Shown piece after piece: positions 38,167-45,607 of a DNA stretch of 64,000 nt (the first letter of the stretch is position 1; every line of letters starts with the position of its first letter). Location: positions 21,824-85,823 of the forward strand of contig VXWX01000010.1 of NCBI GenBank assembly GCA_009835735.1, read 5' to 3'. The position numbers and the translations under genes were made by a program. The notes beneath the pieces were generated by a model, which worked only from the letters and a program-made list of their open reading frames with translations, made no database searches and was not told where the DNA came from. Source of the stretch: Acidimicrobiaceae bacterium. Lineage in GTDB: Bacteria > Actinomycetota > Acidimicrobiia > Acidimicrobiales > Aldehydirespiratoraceae.

Positions 38167-39606
38167 TCAGGACGCTTGGGTGGCGGCCGGGAGTTCGTCC
38201 AGGACCCGCACGCCAGAACGGGTCGCTTCGCCCAGCAGCAGCGACTCGAGGGAGCCGCCCAGGGTGCAGCGCCGAGGACCGTTGAACCTGGATCTGCGCA
38301 GGCCGCTCAGCAGTGCGGTCGGCTCCACTCCCCCGCCGGCCCGGCACGAGCGGGCCCAGGTGTGGATCGCTTCGTACACGCCCTCCGCGGCTGCCGAGAC
38401 CGGCGGTGAGCAGGACCCGAACCGGTCCGAGTAGCGCCGGAGGAACTCGCGGTTCTCCGAGGTGTCGAGCGCGACGAAGTAGCCCAGCGCGTTCCAGGTG
38501 CCCTCACCGGACTCGCCGAGATGCTCGACCACGGCGTCGTCCATGAGCGGGGCGAACGTTCGGATGCTGTCTCTGAGGCCGGATGCCGCGAAGTCGCGCT
38601 GGAAGCCGACATGGTCCTGGCCGACGAAGCTCGACACCACGTGGTCGACACCGCTCCGCTGGATGGCTGCCAGCAGCGGTTCGAAATTCTGCGATCCCAA
38701 CGGCAGGTAGCCCTCACCGGCGACATGGCCGTCCATGCGTTCGATGACGGCCCTCGCTGTCGCGCCGACCGCTCGGGGCCACGAGTAGTCGTTGCCGGCC
38801 AGGAACCAGCGGGACCCGCCCGTCTGTGCCGCCATGAGCGGCAGGGCCCGGTGGAGCTGATCCATCGGCGTCTCGCCGAAGCGGACGAGCAGTGGATGTT
38901 CTGCGGTCGGCTCACTGGTCGGCGTGTAGAGATACGGGATGCCCTTCGCTACCGCCATGGGAGCGGTGACCGCGTAAGTGGCCGAGGAGTGCATCCCGAT
39001 CACGGCGGCCAGACCCGGTGTGCGGCACAGGCGGCGCATGGCGATCGCGCCTACGCCTGGGTCGGTGGCGTCATCGCCTACGACCAGTCTGACGGCTCGG
39101 CCCATCACACCACCGTCGGCGTTGATCTCCTCGACAGCGAGCTGTGCGCAGTTCGCAGTCGAGCGGCCCAGGATCCCCGCAGGACCTGACAGGGAGATCA
39201 GGAGCCCAAGAGGCACCTCCCACCATCCCGTCTCGTAGCCGCCGAGCAGCCCCAACTCAGCGCCGAGGCGAGCCACTTCGACGTCATCGATCGTCACACG
39301 TACCCGCAGCCGTGTGCCCCCGCTGTCCAACGGGTCGAAGCGGCAAACGACACGGCCCGCCCACGGTGTCTCGTGCATCAGGTCGATACGACGGTTCGGC
39401 TGGCACGAGAGCACCCGGGCCGTCCCCGGCGACCGGGCCAGGCCGCCGAGGGGAAGCGCCAGGCGGACCAGTGAACCGGGCCTCAGCAGGGGTGCCTCAG
39501 ACCCGAACAGCCACCCGACGGCCGCGTCGCCCTGGCCGAAGAGCGCGAACAGTTCGCTGGGGCAGGCCTCCAGCCGGAGTTCGTTGTTGAGGATGAGCTC
39601 ACCCAT
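38167..39606 (-). CDS. SRPBCC-like domain fused to a UrtA/AmiC-like ligand-binding domain (no signal peptide)
   Basis: N-term ELILNNELRLEACPSELFALFGQGDAAVGWLFG...RVLSCQPNRRIDLMHETPWAGRVVCRFDPLDSGGTRLRVRVTIDD, then PLGLLISLSGPAGILGRSTANCAQLAVEEINADGGVMGRAVRLVVGDDATDPGVG. Confidence 0.75.
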   Translation of the reverse strand: MGELILNNELRLEACPSELFALFGQGDAAVGWLFGSEAPLLRPGSLVRLALPLGGLARSPGTARVLSCQPNRRIDLMHETPWAGRVVCRFDPLDSGGTRLRVRVTIDDVEVARLGAELGLLGGYETGWWEVPLGLLISLSGPAGILGRSTANCAQLAVEEINADGGVMGRAVRLVVGDDATDPGVGAIAMRRLCRTPGLAAVIGMHSSATYAVTAPMAVAKGIPYLYTPTSEPTAEHPLLVRFGETPMDQLHRALPLMAAQTGGSRWFLAGNDYSWPRAVGATARAVIERMDGHVAGEGYLPLGSQNFEPLLAAIQRSGVDHVVSSFVGQDHVGFQRDFAASGLRDSIRTFAPLMDDAVVEHLGESGEGTWNALGYFVALDTSENREFLRRYSDRFGSCSPPVSAAAEGVYEAIHTWARSCRAGGGVEPTALLSGLRRSRFNGPRRCTLGGSLESLLLGEATRSGVRVLDELPAATQAS

Positions 39607-39616
39607 GAGACCGCGT

Positions 39617-39982
39617 CTAGGCGCTGCGCTCTTCGACTCGGCCAGCAGGGGTGTCCTCCGAGGTGGCCGCGCCCTGCACGGCCGACGCGAGCTGCTCCAA
39701 GGAGTTCTGGTACACGGAGGTGAGGAAGGCCACCACCGCGTCTGCCGGGGTAGGGGTGACCGAGTAGTGCCGGAACCGGCCGTCGCGGCGCTCTGCCACC
39801 AGCCCGGCGAGGCGGAGAATACGCAGGTGCGACGACACGGCGGTACGTCCCAACGAGTCGAAATGCGCGGCGATCTCGCCCGCGGTCAACTCCTCATGCT
39901 CGCCGATCAGGCTGAGGATGGCCCGTCGGGTGGGGTCGGCGAGAGCCGAGAAGATGGCGTCACTGTCGGAGGGGGCCATCAC
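39617..39982 (-). CDS. ArsR family transcriptional regulator
   Basis: DAIFSALADPTRRAILSLIGEHEELTAGEIAAHFDSLGRTAVSSHLRILRLAGLVAERRDGRFRHYSV. Confidence 0.93.
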   Translation of the reverse strand: MMAPSDSDAIFSALADPTRRAILSLIGEHEELTAGEIAAHFDSLGRTAVSSHLRILRLAGLVAERRDGRFRHYSVTPTPADAVVAFLTSVYQNSLEQLASAVQGAATSEDTPAGRVEERSA

Positions 39983-40143
39983 GCCTCCTGTGTCTGCTTG
40001 TCAATACTTGCGCACACATACTGTCACACTGTCGATCAGCCCGTCCTGTGATCCGGCGAACGCCTCAGGCTGAGTTCGTGCTTTTTTACGGGAATTATAT
40101 ACGAAGGTTGCGAAATGGCGTACCCCGGTGGTAGAGTGAAGCC

Positions 40144-41151
40144 ATGAACACCGAGGTAGAGACACATAAAGCACCCGGCCGGAGCCACCGGCAGGGTATC
40201 GATCTGATCGAGTTGATGGACCGCTTCGACAGCGACGACGCGGCCCGTGTCTGGTTCGAGTCGATCATCTGGCCCGACGGCCGCATCTGCGGTCACTGCG
40301 ACTCGACGAACACCATCGAGGCGGTGCATCGGTCGATGCCCTACCGGTGCCGCGACTGCTCGGGCTACTTCTCGGTCAAGACCGGCACCGCTATTGAGTC
40401 GTCCAAGATCGGGCTGCGCAAGTGGGCCATCGCCATCTACCTCGAACTGACCAGCCTCAAAGGCGTCAGCTCCATGAAGCTGCACCGAGACCTAGGAGTG
40501 ACTCAGAAGACGGCGTGGTACATGCTGCACCGCATCCGCGAGAGCTTCGCAGTCCTCGCCGACGTCGTGGCGATGCAAGGCCCGATAGAGGTGGACACCA
40601 CCTACATCGGCGGCCTGGAGAAGAACAAGCACGCCAACAAGAAGCTCCGCGCCGGTCGCGGACCCGTCGGCAAGGCCGCAGTGATCGGTGCAGCCGACCG
40701 AGCCACCGGCAAGGTCACCGCCGCGGTCGTCGACGCCGAGACAGCCGCCACCGCGGACGCGTTCCTAGCGGACCACGCAGCCGAAGGCGCGGCCGTCTAC
40801 ACCGACGAAGCCAGCGCCTACCAGCATCTGCCGAACCACGAAGCGGTCAGCCACTCAGCGGGCGAGTACGTCAAGTACCTCGACGGGGTGAACATCGACA
40901 CCAACGCCGTCGAGTCGCTGTGGTCCACGATCAAGCGAGCCCACAAAGGCGTCTACCACCACCTGTCAGCCAAGCACCTGCAGCGCTACATCGACAGCTT
41001 CGCAGCGAAGCGCAACATCCGCGACGCCGACACGGCGGACCAGATGGCCGCTGTAGTGGCGTCGATGTTCGGCCGACACATCACCTACCGGGAACTGGTC
41101 GGGGCGCCTCAGCCGCTCGGCCAGACGCAACTAGCGCTCGAACCCTGGTAG
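40144..41151 (+). CDS. IS1595-family (ISXO2-like) DDE transposase
   Basis: N-terminal zinc ribbon (CGHC...YRCRDCSGYFSVKTGT), GPIEVDTTYIGG, VYTDEASAY, NIDTNAVESLWSTIKR. Confidence 0.95.
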   Translation: MNTEVETHKAPGRSHRQGIDLIELMDRFDSDDAARVWFESIIWPDGRICGHCDSTNTIEAVHRSMPYRCRDCSGYFSVKTGTAIESSKIGLRKWAIAIYLELTSLKGVSSMKLHRDLGVTQKTAWYMLHRIRESFAVLADVVAMQGPIEVDTTYIGGLEKNKHANKKLRAGRGPVGKAAVIGAADRATGKVTAAVVDAETAATADAFLADHAAEGAAVYTDEASAYQHLPNHEAVSHSAGEYVKYLDGVNIDTNAVESLWSTIKRAHKGVYHHLSAKHLQRYIDSFAAKRNIRDADTADQMAAVVASMFGRHITYRELVGAPQPLGQTQLALEPW

Positions 41152-41173
41152 ACCTCAGCCGCCGAGGGGTCGC

Positions 41174-41425
41174 TCAAATGCCCAAATGGTCCTCGATCTT
41201 GTCGAGACGCCGGTTGTTTAGTATCTGCCGCTGAACAATCGACGACTGCGCGAACTCGATGCTGTCCAAGCGCGTCTCAACACCCGATACGCGCTCTGAG
41301 ACCTGCCCAAGCTCTTGCTCGATGCGGTCTAGTTGCTCACGGATCTGGCGCTGCCCGTCCGCAACGCTGGCAAGCAACTGATAAACCTGATCGATTGTGT
41401 GTTCTTCCACAGCCTTTTGCACCAC
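41174..41425 (-). CDS. Small coiled-coil protein (IS cargo)
   Basis: IREQLDRIEQELGQVSERVSGVETRLDSIEFAQSS heptad-like pattern. Confidence 0.55.
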   Translation of the reverse strand: MVQKAVEEHTIDQVYQLLASVADGQRQIREQLDRIEQELGQVSERVSGVETRLDSIEFAQSSIVQRQILNNRRLDKIEDHLGI

Positions 41426-41562
41426 CCTACTTTGCTGGCTGGTTCGACTGTAGCGCTCGCCGCGCGGGGCGCGGCCACACCGGGCTTGTCGGCGCGCCTC
41501 CGTGGTGTCTTATGGTGCTGGTTGCCGTGCAGCATCGCAGGCTCAGCCGGAGCCCGCTTCAA

Positions 41563-41664
41563 GACCTAGCCGCCCGAGAACGGGGCTTGTCGTCATGGTT
41601 CCCTTCGGGGCTAGGTCACAAGGTGTTGCACGGCAAACGACACCCCGACTCTCCGAAGGGAACC
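41563..41664 (+). promoter_or_regulatory. Structured 5' leader of the SLH gene with two overlapping inverted repeats, one covering the Shine-Dalgarno
   Basis: gacctagc (41563-41570)/gctaggtc (41610-41617) and ggttcccttcgg (41597-41608)/ccgaagggaacc (41653-41664); ATG at 41668. Confidence 0.6.
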
Positions 41665-41667
41665 ACC

Positions 41668-42483
41668 ATGCGCCGACTCATCTCAGTCGCCCTAATCGTT
41701 GTCGCCGTGCTCGTTGTAGGCGGCACCGTGGCCGCCCAGAGCGTGCAGCGCTTCTCGGACGTGCCCGCGAACCATCCAGCAGCCGAAGCCATCGAGTGGG
41801 CTGCGGTGTCGGGGGTGACCGTCGGTTACGGCGATGGCACGTTCCGGCCCGAGGTGCCGCTGTCGAAACAGCATGCGGTGATCTTCATGGAACGCTTCTA
41901 CGACGACATCCTCGGAGCCGAATCCTCACCCGATTTCACTCGCGGCGACATGATGATGGTGCTGCACAACATGTCCGGCCCGACCAACATCGAGCCCGAC
42001 GACGCTCTCGGCGACGCGTTCGATCTGGTGACGTTGCCGCCGACCACCTCCATCTACGGCGTCAATCTGCAATATGACGGCGGGGTGCGGCTCATTCTGT
42101 CCGCCACCCAGTTGCTTGGCCCTGAGAACCGCAGGCCGTCGGGTGGGTGGCTGCGGCTCATCTGCTCAACCACGACGGGGTGGGCATGGTTGGCGACGTT
42201 CGACATCGGAGGTGCGGACGCTGTTCTGCCGCAACTCTATGAGGGCCTCAACATCCGTGTGGACGGCGGTGCGTGGCGGGGGTTGCGCACCACCCAGAGC
42301 CAAGCACCAGGCCGGCCCCCGGCCCATGACAGTTGGGAGGTCACCGACGCCGATGCGCTGATGTCGGTGATCGTCGCCGGAGCGACGCTCGAGGTGCAGG
42401 TGCTCAACAACAAGGGTGCCGTCTTTGATGTCTCGGAGTTGCGGCTGTTCCGCGACTTCGTGCCCGACCGGTGCCGATGGTGA
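41668..42483 (+). CDS. Secreted SLH-domain protein (IS cargo)
   Basis: Signal peptide MRRLISVALIVVAVLVVGGTVAAQS; SLH-like FSDVPANHPAAEAIEWAAVSGVTVGYGDGTFRPEVPLSKQHAVIFMERF. Confidence 0.8.
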   Translation: MRRLISVALIVVAVLVVGGTVAAQSVQRFSDVPANHPAAEAIEWAAVSGVTVGYGDGTFRPEVPLSKQHAVIFMERFYDDILGAESSPDFTRGDMMMVLHNMSGPTNIEPDDALGDAFDLVTLPPTTSIYGVNLQYDGGVRLILSATQLLGPENRRPSGGWLRLICSTTTGWAWLATFDIGGADAVLPQLYEGLNIRVDGGAWRGLRTTQSQAPGRPPAHDSWEVTDADALMSVIVAGATLEVQVLNNKGAVFDVSELRLFRDFVPDRCRW

Positions 42484-42511
42484 CTTCCCACAGGTACGGG
42501 CTGCTATGCTT

Positions 42512-42527
42512 CCGTACAGATGTACGG
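42512..42527. promoter_or_regulatory. Operator-like palindrome upstream of a 44-aa ORF
   Basis: CCGTACA-GA-TGTACGG. Confidence 0.45.
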
Positions 42528-42546
42528 CGCGAGAAGGGAGACTTCG

Positions 42547-42681
42547 ATGAGCACCAAGAAGCGTGAGCACAAGCGACGGTCAATGCCGTCGCCGGTACTC
42601 CAACAGGATGCCGAAGCGACACCAGAACAGGTAGCTGCGGCGTTGCTTCGTCGCACCGCGAAGCCTCAGGCGTCGGGCTAG
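42547..42681 (+). CDS. Small basic protein (44 aa, IS cargo)
   Basis: MSTKKREHKRRSMPSPVLQQDAEATPEQVAAALLRRTAKPQASG*, preceded by agaagggag; read from the sequence. Confidence 0.5.
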   Translation: MSTKKREHKRRSMPSPVLQQDAEATPEQVAAALLRRTAKPQASG

Positions 42682-42699
42682 AGCGGTCACACGACCAGG

Positions 42700-44184
42700 C
42701 TACCGGCCACCGACCCGCTCGCAACCTTCGTATATAATCCCCTTTTTTACCTTGCCCAGCGACGTGCGCGGCAGGTCGTCGACGAAGATCCACTCTCGTG
42801 GCCGCTTGTAGACCGCAAGCCGCTGCCCGCACCATTGCTCGAGGGTCGCCGCATCGGGCAGCGCCCCGGCTTCAGGGACTATGTAGGCCGCCGGCACCTC
42901 GCCCCAGCGCTGGTCGGGCCGTCCGATGACGGCTGCCTGGGCCACCGCGGGATGTTCGCCCAGTACCCGCTCCACCTCCGCGGGATAGACGTTCTCCCCG
43001 CCGGAGATGATGAGCTCGCGGACGCGGCCGGTGATGTAGACGAATCCGTCTTCGTCGAGGCGGCCGACATCCCCGGTCCGGTACCACCCGCCCGCGAAGG
43101 CTCGGGCTGTTTCGTCGGGACGGTTCCAGTAGTGGGTGAACAGGTTGGGCCCCCGCAGCCACAGCTCCCCCGTCCGGCCCGGCGCGACGTCGGCTCCAGC
43201 GGCGTCGACGAGCCGTAGCTGGCAGTGCTGTGCGGGTCGACCGCATGAGCCGATCCGATCCGCGTCGCCGTAGCCGAGGACGACCGCGGTCGGGCCGGTC
43301 TCGGTCGACCCATAGACCTGCACGACCCGCACGCCGTAGGCGTTGAAGCGCCGGATGAGTTCTTCGGGAACGATCGAGGACCCGCAGTTGAGAGCACCGA
43401 GGGAGCTGAGGTCTTCGGGGGTCAGCGCGCCGCAGCCCAGTAGGGCCTCCATGGCCGTCGGCACGAGCAACAGGTGCGTCGGTCGATGGCGGCGCAGGAT
43501 CGCCACGAGGCCGTCGGGATCGAACCTCTCGGCCAGCACGACCGCGCCGCCGGCAAAGAGGCAGGGGACGGTCTGGATGTTGAGCCCGCCGACATGGAAC
43601 AGCGGCAGGACCGAGGCGACGACCGAGCCGGTGCCGAACCCCTCGTGAGCCACCCCGTTCAACACGGTGTAGTGGAGCGACCGCTGCGTCAGCACCGCAC
43701 CCTTGGGCGTGCCGGTCGTGCCCGATGTGTAGACCAGCAGCAAGGGGTGCTCCGGTGCGCCCTTCTCCTGAGCGCCCGGTACGGCGTCGAGAGCCTGAGC
43801 GGCGAAGGCATCAAGATCTTCTGGTTCGGTGCCGGCACGGCGGAGCAGGTCCTCAAGGGCCGGCTCGGCCAAGACTACGGACGGCTCGCAGTCCCCAAGC
43901 TGGAAGCGAACCTCGGGAGCGGTCAGCCGGTTGTTGACAGGAACCAGGATCGCTCCCACGTGGGCGCAGGCGAAGAGCAGTTCCAGCATTTCAACGCGAT
44001 TGAGGGCGCACACCGCCACGCGGTCGCCCACATCCACGTCGCGGCTGCGAAGTTGCGCCGCCATGCCTCGAACTCGGGCAGCCAACCCGGCATAAGTGAC
44101 CTGCCCGCGATCGCTGACGACGGCCGTGCGCTGCGGCGTCCACTGGGCCCAGTGATCGATCCAGCCGAAGATGCTCGCTCTCAT
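42700..44184 (-). CDS. AMP-dependent acyl-CoA synthetase/ligase; C-terminal tail replaced by IS sequence
   Basis: LLLVYTSGTTGTPKGAVLTQ; YRTGDVGRLDEDGFVYITGR; DLPRTSLGKVKK followed by IS-encoded GIIYEGCERVGGR. Confidence 0.93.
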   Translation of the reverse strand: MRASIFGWIDHWAQWTPQRTAVVSDRGQVTYAGLAARVRGMAAQLRSRDVDVGDRVAVCALNRVEMLELLFACAHVGAILVPVNNRLTAPEVRFQLGDCEPSVVLAEPALEDLLRRAGTEPEDLDAFAAQALDAVPGAQEKGAPEHPLLLVYTSGTTGTPKGAVLTQRSLHYTVLNGVAHEGFGTGSVVASVLPLFHVGGLNIQTVPCLFAGGAVVLAERFDPDGLVAILRRHRPTHLLLVPTAMEALLGCGALTPEDLSSLGALNCGSSIVPEELIRRFNAYGVRVVQVYGSTETGPTAVVLGYGDADRIGSCGRPAQHCQLRLVDAAGADVAPGRTGELWLRGPNLFTHYWNRPDETARAFAGGWYRTGDVGRLDEDGFVYITGRVRELIISGGENVYPAEVERVLGEHPAVAQAAVIGRPDQRWGEVPAAYIVPEAGALPDAATLEQWCGQRLAVYKRPREWIFVDDLPRTSLGKVKKGIIYEGCERVGGR

Positions 44185-44207
44185 CGCCGGGCCGCGCCCA
44201 AGAGCTG

Positions 44208-44675
44208 CTATTCCATCCGGGCGAGCGCCACCGACAGGACGGCGTCGATGATCTTGCTGTACCCGGTGCAGCGGCAGAGATTGCCGGCCAAGCCTTCACG
44301 TATGGCGGCACCGTCCGGTTCCACGCCGTCGCGCAGCAGCTGTTCGGCGGCCACAACCATGCCCGGAGTGCAGAACCCGCACTGGGCGGCGCCGTGGGTG
44401 ACGAAGGCCTCCTGCAGGTCGTTCATCATCCGCCCGCGTCCCGCGATCCCCTCGATGGTGGTGATTTCGGCACCGTCGATCTGTCCGACGGTCTGCAGGC
44501 ACGACACCACCGATCTACCGTCGACGATCACGGTGCATGCGCCGCAGTCGCCGGTGAGGCATCCCCACTTCGTGCCGATCAGGTGGAGTTGCCCGCGCAG
44601 CACCGACAGCAAGGTGTCGGACGGATCAACCGGCCGGACCACGGGATCGCCGTTGACGGTGATGCTGATCCTCAT
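44208..44675 (-). CDS. Molybdenum hydroxylase (xanthine dehydrogenase family) [2Fe-2S] small subunit
   Basis: GCLTGDCGACTVIVDGRSVVSC; CGFCTPGMV; NLCRCTGY. Confidence 0.95.
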   Translation of the reverse strand: MRISITVNGDPVVRPVDPSDTLLSVLRGQLHLIGTKWGCLTGDCGACTVIVDGRSVVSCLQTVGQIDGAEITTIEGIAGRGRMMNDLQEAFVTHGAAQCGFCTPGMVVAAEQLLRDGVEPDGAAIREGLAGNLCRCTGYSKIIDAVLSVALARME

Positions 44676-45607
44676 GCCCTCGCCCCCGAGGAAGCCGCGG
44701 CCGGCGCCCGACCGTTCACCGGAGCCAGCCCACCCGGCCACAGCCCTGCGGCCCTGGCGTGGGCGATCGACAGGGCCCTCGCTGCCAGCACCCCGGCGAC
44801 GTGGCGGCGATGCTCGGCCGTTCCGCGGGTGTCGCTGATCGGTTCGCATGCGGCCGACGCGGCCGCGCTCACTGCGCCGAGTCGCTCGGTTGTGGGTGGC
44901 GCGCCGGCCAGCAGCGATTCGAGTCCGGGTACCAGCACCGCGGTGGGTGCGACTGCGCCGAGCGCCACCCGCGCCTCCTGGACTGCTGCCTCGCGGCCCG
45001 TTCTGTCAGTCAGGACCCAGGCAGCGACGCCAACTCCGGCGAGATCCATCGCCCAGCGGACCGTCTGGCGCAGATAGCACGAGCCGCTGAGGGCAGGAGC
45101 CCGCAGGCGCACGTTCGTCAGGATCTCGCCGGTCCCCAGGATCGTGGTCCGGGGTCCGGTGGCGAAGTCAGCGACAGCCTGCCGACGCTCGCCGTTAGGG
45201 CCCTGGATCGCCGCGACGGCGTCGTGAACCATCAGCGGCGGCGCCAGTTCAGCGGCTGGAGAGGCGGTGCAGAGATTCCCGCCCAGCGTGGCCATGTTGC
45301 GGATCTGCACCGAGCCGAGGACCCTGGCCGCCTCGGCCAGAGCCGAGGCTCGGACGATGACCGCCGGATCGGATTCGATCTCCCTGACAGTGGCCGTCGC
45401 GCCGAGGTGCAGCTCGTCGCCATCCCAGCGAACGCCCCGGAGTTCGTCGATTCCGGTCACGTCCACCAGCGGCGCCTGGGGATCGGCGCGACCGAGCCGG
45501 CGGTCGATCACCAGATCGGTGCCGCCCGCGATGACCACCGCCTCCGGATTGCCGGCCAGGAATGCCACGGCCTCTCGCACCGACCCCGGCCGGTAGTAGC
45601 CGTTCAC
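44672..45607 (-). CDS. Molybdenum hydroxylase FAD-binding medium subunit
   Basis: AVVIAGGTDLVID; VQIRNMATLGGNLCTASPAAELAPPLM; GTG start. Confidence 0.92.
   Translation of the reverse strand: MNGYYRPGSVREAVAFLAGNPEAVVIAGGTDLVIDRRLGRADPQAPLVDVTGIDELRGVRWDGDELHLGATATVREIESDPAVIVRASALAEAARVLGSVQIRNMATLGGNLCTASPAAELAPPLMVHDAVAAIQGPNGERRQAVADFATGPRTTILGTGEILTNVRLRAPALSGSCYLRQTVRWAMDLAGVGVAAWVLTDRTGREAAVQEARVALGAVAPTAVLVPGLESLLAGAPPTTERLGAVSAAASAACEPISDTRGTAEHRRHVAGVLAARALSIAHARAAGLWPGGLAPVNGRAPAAASSGARA

Larger units (their letters stand above)
40082..42750 (+). mobile_element. IS1595-family element (40090-42742) with 8-bp TSD and cargo genes
   Basis: IRL 40090-40113 gggaattatatacgaaggttgcga; IRR 42719-42742 tcgcaaccttcgtatataatcccc (1 mismatch over 24); TSD ttttttac at 40082-40089 and 42743-42750. 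Confidence 0.95.
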
